A stretch of 64,000 nt of DNA from Raineyella sp034933565. Lineage in GTDB: Bacteria; Actinomycetota; Actinomycetes; Propionibacteriales; Propionibacteriaceae. Location of the stretch: the NCBI RefSeq assembly GCF_034933565.1, contig NZ_JAYFNG010000013.1, positions 1 to 64,000 of the forward strand, given 5' to 3'. The translations under genes and the position numbers were made by a program. Below, one piece after another: positions 23,412-31,755 of this stretch (the stretch's first letter is position 1; each line of letters begins with the position of its first letter). A model generated the notes under the pieces. The model was not told the origin of the DNA, ran no database searches, and saw only the letters and a list, made by a program, of their open reading frames with translations.

Positions 23412-23567
23412 CTGCGTCTCCTGTCTGGTGCGGCTGACAGGTTCCATGGAACCGGCAGGGGCACCTGCGCCACATCGGCCGACCGGCTCGCCATGGTCAT
23501 CATTTCGGGTGGCCGGCGGCCGTCGGGGTCACCCGAACGGCTGATGTACACGCCAGGAATCGAACAT

Positions 23568-24221
23568 ATGATCAACCCCATGCTGGAACGACCTGGAGTG
23601 AGCGCTGCATCGGTGCTCGCCCGCCGAGTGACCGGGGCGACCGCACGCCGACTGGCCCGGATGATCCGGGGAGAGGTACTCCCGGGCAGCGACCACCGCT
23701 CGCTGGAGGACCTCCGCGACCCGGTCGTCGCGCTCCGCGGGCCGGCCTCGGTGCGGTCGTCGGCTGCGGCGGACGGCCCCGAGGTCCTGCCTGCGATCGG
23801 ACTGCTGGCCCTGCCCGAGCTGGTCGGGTCCGCGCGGGCCTACGGTGTCCGTCTCGAGGCCACGATCCTGGTCCAGGATGCCGACCGGGCGAGTGACCTG
23901 CTCGACCGGGCCACCTACCGGATCCTCCAGGAGGCCCTCACCAACACGGTCAAGCACGCACCCGGGCAGCCGGTGCGGGTCGACGTGACCGCCGCACCGG
24001 CCGCCGGGGTCCATCTGGTGGTGGACAATCCGCTCGGCCACGGGGGTGCGTCGAGTGGGCCGGCCGGGCCGGGATCGATGCTGTCGGGGCCGGGGAGTGG
24101 GCTGATCGGCATGCAGGAGCGAGCCGCCCTGCTGGGCGGGATCCTGACTGCCGGGCCGGATGAGCGAGGGCACTTCATGGTCGAGGCATCCCTACCCTGG
24201 CAAGGGGAGACATCCGGCTGA
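23568..24221 (+). CDS. Minimal NarL-type sensor kinase ATPase protein
   Basis: Protein of about 217 aa. The HATPase region carries an N-box ATYRILQEALTNTVKHAPG and a G-box-like GLIGMQERAALLGG, as in NarL/DesK-type histidine kinases. It has no membrane segment, and I see no HDxLGxxL-type phospho-acceptor motif before the ATPase part, so the kinase is either N-terminally truncated or a cytosolic minimal form. The start is uncertain (ATG 23544, 23568 or 23580; 23568 has AGGAA upstream). The response regulator gene follows at once, supporting a two-component pair. Confidence 0.7.
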   Translation: MINPMLERPGVSAASVLARRVTGATARRLARMIRGEVLPGSDHRSLEDLRDPVVALRGPASVRSSAAADGPEVLPAIGLLALPELVGSARAYGVRLEATILVQDADRASDLLDRATYRILQEALTNTVKHAPGQPVRVDVTAAPAAGVHLVVDNPLGHGGASSGPAGPGSMLSGPGSGLIGMQERAALLGGILTAGPDERGHFMVEASLPWQGETSG

Positions 24222-24257
24222 CCGGAATTGTCACAGGTGTCTCCTAGGGTCGTTGGC

Positions 24258-24968
24258 GTGACACAGACAGAAGCAGGGGGCGCCCGGCCGGTCCGGGTGA
24301 TGCTGGTCGACGATGACGCGATGGCGCGTAACGGAGTCCGGATGATCCTCGGGGCCGATCCGGGCCTCGTGGTGGTCGCCGAGGTGTCGGACGGCCGTGA
24401 CGTGATCGGTGCCGTGCACGCCCATCACCCGGATGTCGTCCTGATGGACCTCCACATGCCGGGGATGAACGGCATCGTCGTCACCGCGCGCCTGCAGCGC
24501 GAGGTCAACCCGCCGCGGGTCATCGCGCTGACCTCGGCAGCCCTCGACAGCCACGTGTTCGAGGCCCTGGAGGCCGGCGCCGCCGGCTTCCTGCTCAAGG
24601 ACGATCCGCCCGAGCAGATCCGGGCCGGGGTGCGGACGGTGCAGCGGGGCGACTCGGTGCTGTCACCGCGCGCCACCACGTATGTGATCCGGCGGTTCGT
24701 CGATTCCGGGCACCGCGAGGAGACAGAGCGGGCCCTCGGGCTCCTCTCCCTGCTCACCGACCGGGAGACCGAGGTCGTCCGGCTCGTCCACGAGGGGCTG
24801 AGCAACGACCAGATCGCGCGTCGGCTGGGCTGCAGCGCCGCCACCGTCAAGACGCACCTCAGCCATGCGATGGCCAAGCTCGACGTGCCGAGCCGGGTCC
24901 AGGTGGCACTGCTGGTGGAACGGGCGACCCTCGTCGTGGCGCCGATGGCGGTCTCCGGGGTGGGATGA
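24258..24968 (+). CDS. LuxR/NarL family response regulator
   Basis: Protein of 236 aa. Receiver domain: acidic VDDDAM at the start, phospho-acceptor Asp in VLMDLHMPGMNG, Thr/Ser in LTSAA and Lys in LLKDD. The C-terminal LuxR HTH has LTDRETEVVRLVHEGLSNDQIARRLG, each segment at the usual place. It activates or represses unknown targets after phosphorylation, presumably by the preceding kinase-like protein. GTG 24258 is preceded by TAGGGT with a 7-nt gap (leaderless); TTG 24228 is an alternative. Confidence 0.88.
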   Translation: MTQTEAGGARPVRVMLVDDDAMARNGVRMILGADPGLVVVAEVSDGRDVIGAVHAHHPDVVLMDLHMPGMNGIVVTARLQREVNPPRVIALTSAALDSHVFEALEAGAAGFLLKDDPPEQIRAGVRTVQRGDSVLSPRATTYVIRRFVDSGHREETERALGLLSLLTDRETEVVRLVHEGLSNDQIARRLGCSAATVKTHLSHAMAKLDVPSRVQVALLVERATLVVAPMAVSGVG

Positions 24969-24971
24969 CGG

Positions 24972-24999
24972 TTGACAGCTCGGATCCTTCGGCTAAAGT
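24972..24999 (+). promoter_or_regulatory. leuA promoter
   Basis: TTGACA (24972-24977), 16-bp spacer, TAAAGT (24994-24999). The predicted transcript starts at or next to the GTG of the leader peptide, 7 nt downstream. Confidence 0.75.
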
Positions 25000-25006
25000 C
25001 ACTGAC

Positions 25007-25054
25007 GTGGCACAGGTCCTGATTCTCCTTCCTTGCCGCAGCGAGGCCTACTGA
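25007..25054 (+). CDS. leuL: Leucine leader peptide of leuA attenuator
   Basis: GTG-started 15-codon ORF reading V(M)AQVLILLPCRSEAY, then TGA. It has three Leu and one Ile in four consecutive codons, as expected for a peptide sensing charged tRNA-Leu. It is probably translated from a leaderless transcript. Leu-rich leader peptides before leuA are known in actinobacteria; this one matches in place and design. Confidence 0.8.
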   Translation: MAQVLILLPCRSEAY

Positions 25055-25074
25055 GGTCGGCCTCCTCGCTGCGG
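25036..25074 (+). promoter_or_regulatory. leuA attenuator hairpin
   Basis: CCGCAGCGAGG (25036-25046) pairs perfectly with CCTCGCTGCGG (25064-25074); an inner AGGCC/GGCCT pairing extends it. The left arm lies within the end of the leader peptide, so ribosome position can decide folding. No T-run follows, so control could be at termination or at leuA translation. Confidence 0.7.
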
Positions 25075-25118
25075 AGTCGAAGCGTGCCGTCCCGCCACTC
25101 CTGACAGCGAGGAAGAAA

Positions 25119-26906
25119 ATGACCACCAACACCGTTCCCCAGGCCAGCACCACCCCCGTGACCTTCACCGGTCCGTTCGGCACGATGCCGCAGTCCCGCC
25201 CGGTCCAGCAGCCGAGCGGCATGCCGATCCAGCGCTACCACGCCTTCGAGCCCGTGGCGCTGCCCGACCGCACCTGGCCGGACAAGAAGATCACCAAGGC
25301 GCCGCGTTGGCTGTCCACCGACCTGCGTGACGGCAACCAGGCGCTGATCGACCCGATGACCCCCAGCCGCAAGCAGAAGCTGTTCGACCTGCTGGTGCGG
25401 ATGGGCTACAAGGAGATCGAGATCGGCTTCCCGTCTGCTTCGCAGACCGACTTCGACTTCGTCCACCAGCTGATCGCGAACGACGCGATCCCCGACGACG
25501 TCACCATCACCGTGCTGACCCAGGCCCGTGAGGACCTGATCGAGCGCACCGCCCAGGCCCTGCAGGGTGCGGCGCGGGCCAACATCCACATGTACAACGC
25601 GCTGGCACCGATGTTCCGCCGGGTCGTGTTCCGGATGGATGAGGACGAGGCGAAGGACCTGGCCTGCCGCGGCACCGACCTGGTGATGAAGTACGCCGAG
25701 CAGTACCTGGGCGACGTACGGTTCGGTTACGAGTACAGCCCGGAGATCTTCACCCAGACGCCGACCGACTACGCGATCGAGGTCTGCAACGCAGTGATGG
25801 ACCGCTGGCAGCCGGACGCCGACCGGGAGATCATCCTGAACCTGCCGGCCACGGTCGAGATGTCGACGCCCAATGTGTATGCCGACCAGATCGAGTACTT
25901 CTGCCGCAACATCAACAACCGCGAGTCCGTCACCGTCTCGCTGCACGCCCACAACGACCGCGGCACCGCCGTGGCCGCGACCGAACTGGCCCTGATGGCC
26001 GGCGCCGACCGGGTCGAGGGCTGCCTGTTCGGGCACGGTGAGCGCACCGGTAACGTCGACCTGGTCACCGTGGCGATGAACCTGTTCAGCCAGGGCATCG
26101 ACCCGATGATCGACTTCTCCGACATGGACGAGATCCGCCGCACCGTCGAGTACTGCACCGGCCTGCCGGTCCACGCGCGCCACCCGTACGCGGGCGACCT
26201 GGTCTACACCGCCTTCTCCGGCTCCCACCAGGACGCCATCAAGAAGGGTCTGGAGGACCTGGAGCAGAAGGCGAAGGTCGCCGGCACCACGGTGACCGCG
26301 AACCCCTGGGAGGCGCCGTACCTGCCGATCGATCCGCACGACGTGGGCCGTACGTACGAGGCGGTCATCCGGGTCAACTCGCAGTCCGGCAAGGGCGGCA
26401 TGGCGTACCTGATGAAGGCCGACCACAAGCTGGACCTGCCGCGCCGGCTGCAGATCGAGTTCTCCCGGGTCGTCCAGCAGGCCACCGACACCTCCGGTGC
26501 GGAGATCAGCTCCCAGGAGCTGTGGGACATCTTCGACCACGAGTACATCGAGACCCCCGGCCCGCTGCAGGTGCTGGGCGTGCGCACCCAGAACAACGGG
26601 GTCGACACCATCGACGCCAAGGTCACGATGAACGGCCAGGAGCTGGAGATCCACGGCGAGGGCAACGGCCCGGTGTCGGCGTACGTCGACGCGTTGTCCA
26701 GCTTCGGCACCCGCTCGGTCCGCGTCCTGGACTACTCCGAGCATGCGATGGCCGCCGGCGGCGACGCCAAGGCCGCCGCGTACGTCGAGTGCGAGATCGG
26801 CGACGGTGACGACGCCCGGATCATGTGGGGCGTCGGCATCCACGAGAACATCATCACCGCCTCCCTGCAGGCGGTCACCCACGCGGTCAACCGGGCCATC
26901 CGCTGA
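25119..26906 (+). CDS. leuA: 2-isopropylmalate synthase
   Basis: Protein of 595 aa, the LeuA form typical of actinobacteria. An N-terminal extension (1-60) precedes the TIM-barrel domain: WLSTDLRDGNQAL with the metal Asp, and SLHAHNDRGTAVAATE with the metal His pair. A C-terminal LeuA regulatory domain (about 450-595) binds leucine for feedback inhibition. It condenses acetyl-CoA with 2-ketoisovalerate, the first committed step of leucine synthesis. Expression is preceded by the leader peptide and hairpin described separately. ATG 25119 follows GAGGAAG. Stands alone, with a strong terminator after it. Confidence 0.97.
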   Translation: MTTNTVPQASTTPVTFTGPFGTMPQSRPVQQPSGMPIQRYHAFEPVALPDRTWPDKKITKAPRWLSTDLRDGNQALIDPMTPSRKQKLFDLLVRMGYKEIEIGFPSASQTDFDFVHQLIANDAIPDDVTITVLTQAREDLIERTAQALQGAARANIHMYNALAPMFRRVVFRMDEDEAKDLACRGTDLVMKYAEQYLGDVRFGYEYSPEIFTQTPTDYAIEVCNAVMDRWQPDADREIILNLPATVEMSTPNVYADQIEYFCRNINNRESVTVSLHAHNDRGTAVAATELALMAGADRVEGCLFGHGERTGNVDLVTVAMNLFSQGIDPMIDFSDMDEIRRTVEYCTGLPVHARHPYAGDLVYTAFSGSHQDAIKKGLEDLEQKAKVAGTTVTANPWEAPYLPIDPHDVGRTYEAVIRVNSQSGKGGMAYLMKADHKLDLPRRLQIEFSRVVQQATDTSGAEISSQELWDIFDHEYIETPGPLQVLGVRTQNNGVDTIDAKVTMNGQELEIHGEGNGPVSAYVDALSSFGTRSVRVLDYSEHAMAAGGDAKAAAYVECEIGDGDDARIMWGVGIHENIITASLQAVTHAVNRAIR

Positions 26907-26959
26907 CGGCACCGCACCCCCGGACCCCGGGCCGTCGCCACACCTGACCCCGCCCGGAA

Positions 26960-27003
26960 CACGAAGCCCTGCCTCCCACGAGGAGAAGCAGGGCTTCGTG
27001 GCG
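26960..27003 (+). terminator. leuA terminator
   Basis: CACGAAGCCCTGC (26960-26972) and GCAGGGCTTCGTG (26988-27000) pair perfectly over 13 bp with a 15-nt loop, 54 bp after the leuA stop. It may also serve hmp on the other strand. Confidence 0.85.
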
Positions 27004-27087
27004 TTCCGGACCCGGCCGAGCCGGCCGGTCCGGACGAGATGCCCCGGTCCGAGCCGGACGGTCAGGGCCGGAACGGTCCGGCCGTGA

Positions 27088-28260
27088 TCAGGACTCGGTG
27101 CCCTGGACCAGCCACAGGTCAGGACCGAAGATCTCGTAGAAGACCTTCTCCGCCGGATGCCCGGAGGCGATGACCTGCGAGCGGACGGCCTTCAGGAACG
27201 GGAGCGGGCCACACATCACCACGTTGGCGTCGGCCGGGATCCCCACACCGGAGACGTCCATGAGGCCCTGGTGGTCACCATCGGTGCCCTCCTCGAACCA
27301 GGTCTCGATCCGGGCGTTCGGCAGCTGCGCGACGAGCTTCTTCATCTCCTCGGCGAGCGGCCAGCTGGCCGAGGAGCGGTCGGCGTGCAGGACGACGACC
27401 TCTCGCTCGGACCCGCGCTGGACCAGTGCCTCGAGCAGCGAGAGCACCGGGGTGACGCCGATGCCGGCGGAGGCGAGCACCAGCGGCACCTGGGTGTCGC
27501 GCAGGACGAGGTCGCCGTACGGGTTGGACAGCTGGTAGACGTCGCCGATCGAGAGCTTCTCGTGGATCAGCGGGGTCACCTCGCCCGCCGGGTCGAGCTT
27601 GACGGCGATCCGCCGAGTGCCGGCGGGGGAGGGGATCAGGGTGAACTGTCGCGGCTGGCGGATCCCGTCGGGGGTCGGGACCAGGATGGAGACGTACTGG
27701 CCCGGGCGGGCGTCGGACACCGCGGTGTCGTCGGCCGGCTCGAAGCTGATCACCGCGACGTCCCCGCCGGAGATCTCCTTGCCGGTGACCCGCCACGGCG
27801 CGAACGGCTTGTCGTTGGGCTGCGAGGCGTAGAGGTTCTTCTCCATGTTGATCAGCGCGTGGGCCATCAGCCAGTAGACCTCGGTCCAGGCCTCGACCAC
27901 CTCGGGGGTGGCGGCGTCACCGAGGTCGGCGGCAATGGCGCCGAAGAGGTGCTCGTAGACGGTCGGGTACTCGTCCTCCTGCAGCCCCAGCGAAGCGTGC
28001 TTGTGTGCGATCCGCGACAGCACCGTCTCCGGGTAGGAGTCCGGGTGCTGCAGCAGCCAGGTCGCGAAAGCGACGATCGAGCCGGCCAGCGCCTTGGGCT
28101 GCTCACCGGTGATCTGGTTGGAGCGGCTGAACATGCCGTCCAGCAGGTCGGGACGCGCCCCGAACATCCGGCGGTAGAACTCCGGGGTGATGAAGGGAAT
28201 GCGCTCGGCGACGACCGGTGCGGTGGCCGCGATGATCGGGCGGGAGGTGTCCGACAGCAT
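27088..28260 (-). CDS. hmp: Flavohemoprotein (nitric oxide dioxygenase)
   Basis: Protein of 390 aa. The N-terminal globin domain (1-140) has the proximal-His region RIAHKHASLG. The FAD-binding ferredoxin-reductase domain has RQFTLIPSP, and the NAD domain has ASAGIGVTPVLSLL and VMCGPLPFLKAV. Hmp converts NO and O2 to nitrate using NAD(P)H. ATG 28260 follows AAGGAG. A TTAGGG/CCCTAA inverted repeat just upstream is a candidate operator. Divergent from a mycothiol-type DinB gene. Confidence 0.95.
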   Translation of the reverse strand: MLSDTSRPIIAATAPVVAERIPFITPEFYRRMFGARPDLLDGMFSRSNQITGEQPKALAGSIVAFATWLLQHPDSYPETVLSRIAHKHASLGLQEDEYPTVYEHLFGAIAADLGDAATPEVVEAWTEVYWLMAHALINMEKNLYASQPNDKPFAPWRVTGKEISGGDVAVISFEPADDTAVSDARPGQYVSILVPTPDGIRQPRQFTLIPSPAGTRRIAVKLDPAGEVTPLIHEKLSIGDVYQLSNPYGDLVLRDTQVPLVLASAGIGVTPVLSLLEALVQRGSEREVVVLHADRSSASWPLAEEMKKLVAQLPNARIETWFEEGTDGDHQGLMDVSGVGIPADANVVMCGPLPFLKAVRSQVIASGHPAEKVFYEIFGPDLWLVQGTES

Positions 28261-28277
28261 GGGGGTGATCTCCTTCG

Positions 28278-28298
28278 TTAGGGATGCGGGAACCCTAA
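28278..28298. promoter_or_regulatory. Candidate operator upstream of hmp
   Basis: TTAGGG (28278-28283), 9-nt spacer, CCCTAA (28293-28298): inverted repeat between the hmp ribosome site and its presumed promoter. The regulator is unknown; NsrR-type control is a reasonable guess only because of hmp. Confidence 0.5.
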
Positions 28299-28372
28299 TC
28301 GATTGATACGGGTGGCCCGTTCAAATTGCGTATGATCCGGATCACCCACCCGCGCGCGTTAGTCTCACGTCC

Positions 28373-28888
28373 ATGGATGTCAATGACCTGCTGACAGATG
28401 CAATCGAACGCAGCCGGGAGGTCTGTCACGCGGTATTGCGCGGGTTGACCGCCGACCAGGCGAACCGACGCCCGGGTGGCGACCACAACTCGATCACCTG
28501 GCTGGTGTGGCACATCGCGCGTGAACAGGATGTCCAGATCGCACCACTGGGCGGCACACCGCAGGTCTGGACCGGACAGGGTTGGTACGAGCGGTTCGGT
28601 CTCGACCTGCCGGCCCGGTCGATGGGCTACGGCCACGACACCGAGGCCGTCGGCAAGGTCATCGTCGACGACACCTCACTGCTGACCGGCTACCTGGACG
28701 CCACGGTCGAGGCCACCAAGGCCTATCTGGCGTCGGTGACACCCGCAACGCTCGACGAGATCGTCGACGAGCGGTGGGACCCGCCGGTGACCCGCGGCGT
28801 CCGGCTGGTCAGCGTCGTCGACGACGCCGCCCAGCACGCCGGCCAGGCCGCGTACGTCCGCGGCCTGCTCTTCGGTCAGGTGCACTGA
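28373..28888 (+). CDS. DinB/DUF664 family (mycothiol-transferase-like) protein
   Basis: Protein of 171 aa, four-helix DinB-type fold. The metal His candidates lie in ITWLVWHIAREQD (about residue 50) and DDAAQHAGQAAYVRG (about 150). Related actinobacterial proteins use mycothiol in detoxification reactions; the substrate is not deducible. TAGTCT (28360-28365) ends 7 nt before the ATG, indicating leaderless transcription. The 112-bp gap to divergent hmp holds both promoters. Confidence 0.83.
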   Translation: MDVNDLLTDAIERSREVCHAVLRGLTADQANRRPGGDHNSITWLVWHIAREQDVQIAPLGGTPQVWTGQGWYERFGLDLPARSMGYGHDTEAVGKVIVDDTSLLTGYLDATVEATKAYLASVTPATLDEIVDERWDPPVTRGVRLVSVVDDAAQHAGQAAYVRGLLFGQVH

Positions 28889-28930
28889 CCGGAGGCCGGT
28901 CGGCGGGGTCCCGGCCTGGGAGAGGGATCC

Positions 28931-28972
28931 TCGGGCGGGCATTCCTGTCGGGCGGGCATTCCTGTCGGGCGA
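28931..28972. repeat. 17-bp tandem repeat
   Basis: TCGGGCGGGCATTCCTG occurs twice head to tail, followed by a partial third copy, in the gap between the convergent DinB and uppS genes. Confidence 0.8.
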
Positions 28973-29032
28973 GAGTCCCGGTCGGATGGACACCTCGGCC
29001 GGGGCCGGATCCCGACCTGGTGGGATCCTCGG

Positions 29033-29965
29033 TCAGGCGAGGGCCCCGTCGTCCGGCTCTGCCTCCTCCTCGTCGGGGATGACGTCCGTACGGACCCCCG
29101 GGGCCACCGGCTCGGCCAGTTCGTACGGGGTCTTCGTGACGTGCAGGGCGTTGGGTCGGTGCACGTCGGCCGCTTCGGTGTGGCCCTCGAGGTTCGGCAC
29201 CGCACCACCCATCCGGCGGTCCCGGCCGGCGTACGACTCGATCGCGGCCCACAGGTCGCGCCGGTCGAAGTCGGGCCACAGCGTGTCGAGGAAGACCATC
29301 TCCGCGTACGCGGACTGCCAGACCAGGAAGTTCGACGTGCGCTGCTCGCCCGAGGAGCGGATGAACAGGTCGACGTCGGGGATGTCCGGCTCGTCCAGGA
29401 ACCGGTGGAACGACGACTCGGTGATGTCCTCGGGACGCAGCCTGCCGTCCCGGGCCAGCCGGGCGATCTGACGGGCGGCGTCGACGATCTCGGCCCGCCC
29501 GCCGTAGTTCATGCAGAACTGCAGTGTCAGGGTGTCGTTGTCGCGGGTCCGTTCCTCGGCGGTCTCCAGCTCCCGGATCACCGACCGCCACAGCCGCGGC
29601 CGGCGACCGGCCCAGCGGATCCGTACGCCCATCGCGCCGAGCTCGTCGCGACGCCGGCCGATGACGTTGCGGTTGAACCCCATCAGCCAGCGGACCTCAT
29701 CGGGGGAGCGCTTCCAGTTCTCGGTCGAGAAGGCGTACGCGGAGACGTACTTCACACCGATCTCGATCGCACCGGCGAGCACGTCCATCAGCACCGCCTC
29801 GCCCCGGGCGTGCCCCTCGATCCGCTTCAGGCCGCGCTCCTTGGCCCAACGCCCGTTGCCGTCCATCACGATCGCCACGTGTCGGGGCACCTTGCCGGCC
29901 GGGATCTGCGGCGGACGGGCCCCGGAGGGGTGCGGCGGGGGCGGGACCGGCGTGCTGGGCGACAT
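29033..29965 (-). CDS. uppS: Isoprenyl transferase (undecaprenyl diphosphate synthase type)
   Basis: Protein of 310 aa. IVMDGNGRWAKERGL contains the catalytic Asp, and AYAFSTENWKR and the C-terminal VDLFIRSSGEQRTSNF complete the cis-prenyltransferase signature. It makes the polyprenyl carrier for cell-wall synthesis by cis-condensation of isopentenyl diphosphate. There is a Pro-rich start and a ~50-residue acidic tail. On the minus strand TAGGCT (29972-29977) sits 6 nt before the ATG, so leaderless. It is divergent from recO with only 59 bp between starts. Confidence 0.94.
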   Translation of the reverse strand: MSPSTPVPPPPHPSGARPPQIPAGKVPRHVAIVMDGNGRWAKERGLKRIEGHARGEAVLMDVLAGAIEIGVKYVSAYAFSTENWKRSPDEVRWLMGFNRNVIGRRRDELGAMGVRIRWAGRRPRLWRSVIRELETAEERTRDNDTLTLQFCMNYGGRAEIVDAARQIARLARDGRLRPEDITESSFHRFLDEPDIPDVDLFIRSSGEQRTSNFLVWQSAYAEMVFLDTLWPDFDRRDLWAAIESYAGRDRRMGGAVPNLEGHTEAADVHRPNALHVTKTPYELAEPVAPGVRTDVIPDEEEAEPDDGALA

Positions 29966-30024
29966 GGGACCAGCCTAATGGGGCGCACCCCGGCCCGGCC
30001 GCGGGAGACGCCTAGACTGAGCGC

Positions 30025-30765
30025 GTGCCGACCTACCGCGACCAAGCCGTGGTGCTGCGGACGCACAAGCTCGGCGAGGCCGACCGCATCATCACGCTGC
30101 TGACCCGCGCCCACGGCAAGGTCCGTGCGGTGGCCCGCGGCGTGCGGCGCACCGGGTCCAGGTTCGGCGCTCGGCTCGAGCCGTTCAGCCACGTCGACCT
30201 GCAGCTCGCGACCGGGCGCAACCTGCACTACGTCGACCAGGTCGAGACGATCCAGGCGTACGGTGCCCGGCTGGCCTGCGACTACCCGGCCTGGACGGCG
30301 GGTGAGGCGATGGTGGAGACCGCCGACAAACTGGTCGGCGAGGAACACCAGCCGGCCCTCCAGCAGTACCGGCTGCTCGTCGGTGCCCTGGCGGTGCTGG
30401 TGCGCGGCACCAGCGACGGCCCCCGGCCCGCCGCGATGGTGCTCGACTCCTACCTGCTGCGCTCGATGGCCGTCGCCGGCTATGCCCCGACCTTCACCGA
30501 CTGCGCCTCCTGCGGAGCCCCCGGGCCGCACACCGCCTTCTCACCGGCGGCGGGCGGAGTGGTGTGCCGCTTCTGCCGGCCGCCGGCCAGCGCGCACCCC
30601 CAGGTGGCGACGCTCGACCTGCTCAGTGCCCTGTTGGTGGGGGACTGGGCGGCCACCAGTGCCGTGGAGGCAACCGTCCAGCGGGAGGCGAGTGGCCTCA
30701 CCGCGGCGTTCGTCAACTGGCACATGGAGCGCGGACTGCGGTCCCTCTCCCTGGTCGAGCGGTAG
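30025..30765 (+). CDS. recO: DNA repair protein RecO
   Basis: Protein of 246 aa. The N-terminal OB fold starts YRDQAVVLRTHKLGEADRII; the C-terminal helical domain carries a zinc site CASCGAPG and CRFC. RecO loads RecA on SSB-coated DNA in the RecFOR pathway. GTG 30025 is 6 nt after TAGACT (30013-30018), so a leaderless mRNA is likely. Downstream, the short gap repeats GGAACGATG(C/T)GGTAG-like segments before the convergent regulator gene. Confidence 0.94.
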   Translation: MPTYRDQAVVLRTHKLGEADRIITLLTRAHGKVRAVARGVRRTGSRFGARLEPFSHVDLQLATGRNLHYVDQVETIQAYGARLACDYPAWTAGEAMVETADKLVGEEHQPALQQYRLLVGALAVLVRGTSDGPRPAAMVLDSYLLRSMAVAGYAPTFTDCASCGAPGPHTAFSPAAGGVVCRFCRPPASAHPQVATLDLLSALLVGDWAATSAVEATVQREASGLTAAFVNWHMERGLRSLSLVER

Positions 30766-30834
30766 TCCGGGGACCGATGCGGTAGCCGGGGGGAACGATG
30801 TGGTAGCCCGGGAACGATGCGGTCGGGGACCGCT

Positions 30835-31602
30835 TCAGCGACCGACCGGGTCGGCCGGACCAGGAACCACCGACTGTGCCGCCCGGGCCGCAGCGGCCCG
30901 TGCGGTGGCCTCGTCGATCGGCAGGATCGCGTACGCGGCCCGGATGTGGGCCTCCATCTCCGCGGCGGCCTGCTCGGGGTCGCGAGCGGCGAGCGCTGCG
31001 TAGACCGCCTCGTGGGCGGTCATCGCACTGTGCCGGAAGCTGGGCCAGTCGTCCATGCGCTTCTCGGCCGTCACGATCGGGCGGCGGAGCGACTCGCGGA
31101 TGGCGATCGTCATGTCGGTGGCGAGGGTGTTGTGGCCGGTGTTCGCGATCGCCACGTGGTACTTGGTGTCCAGGTCGTTGAAGACGTCGGGGTCCTCGGT
31201 GGTCGCCATCTGATCGAGGATCCCCCGCAACTCGGTGAGGTCCTCGTCGGTGATGTCATGGCAGGCAGCCATGATCGTGGTCCGTTCCAGGGCGATCCGG
31301 ACCTCGGTGACGTCCTCCACCGGGAAGTCCGCGAGGGCCACCTGGAGCCGCAGCACCTTCTTGAGTGCCTCGGTGCGAAGGGCAGCGACCCGGGTCCCGC
31401 CACGGGGGCCGACCGAGGCGGTGAGCACGCCCTGGGCGACCAGTGCGTGGATCGCCTCCCGCACCGCGGCGCGGCTGACGCCGAGCTGGAGTGCGAGGTC
31501 CCGCTCGGGGGGCAGTTGCTGGCCGATCACCAGCGATCCGTCGAGGATCGCCTCCTCGACGTGGGAGAGGACGACTTCGTAGGCGCGGCTGCCTGCGGTC
31601 AT
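30835..31602 (-). CDS. lldR: FadR-type GntR regulator, probable LldR
   Basis: Protein of 255 aa. The N-terminal GntR winged helix contains LPPERDLALQLGVSRAAVREAIHAL (helix-turn-helix about 38-62). The C-terminal FCD domain has metal-binding candidates in DTKYHVAIAN and FRHSAMTAHEAVYAAL. Divergent from lctP-lutABC, with two TTGGTC(T/A)GACCA sites in the shared region, so it is probably the lactate-responsive repressor of this operon and of the distant D-lactate dehydrogenase gene. ATG 31602 follows GGAAGG; an in-frame ATG lies 8 codons earlier. Confidence 0.85.
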   Translation of the reverse strand: MTAGSRAYEVVLSHVEEAILDGSLVIGQQLPPERDLALQLGVSRAAVREAIHALVAQGVLTASVGPRGGTRVAALRTEALKKVLRLQVALADFPVEDVTEVRIALERTTIMAACHDITDEDLTELRGILDQMATTEDPDVFNDLDTKYHVAIANTGHNTLATDMTIAIRESLRRPIVTAEKRMDDWPSFRHSAMTAHEAVYAALAARDPEQAAAEMEAHIRAAYAILPIDEATARAAAARAAQSVVPGPADPVGR

Positions 31603-31655
31603 GTCACTGCCTTCCGATAGGGTCACCGGATCAGTCTAATCGGACACTCTTGACC

Positions 31656-31700
31656 ATTGGTCTGACCAATGATTACTCTATCGCTGTTGGTCAGACCATT
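31656..31700. promoter_or_regulatory. Paired LldR-type operators upstream of lctP
   Basis: ATTGGTCTGACCAAT (31656-31670, a near-perfect palindrome) and TTGGTCAGACCA (31687-31698), centres 30 bp apart, lie between lldR and lctP. The same core occurs twice before the D-lactate dehydrogenase gene. Confidence 0.8.
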
Positions 31701-31755
31701 GCTGACTTCCGGATGATCGTAGAAGACAGCCGATCGTAGAAGACAGAGGACAAAG

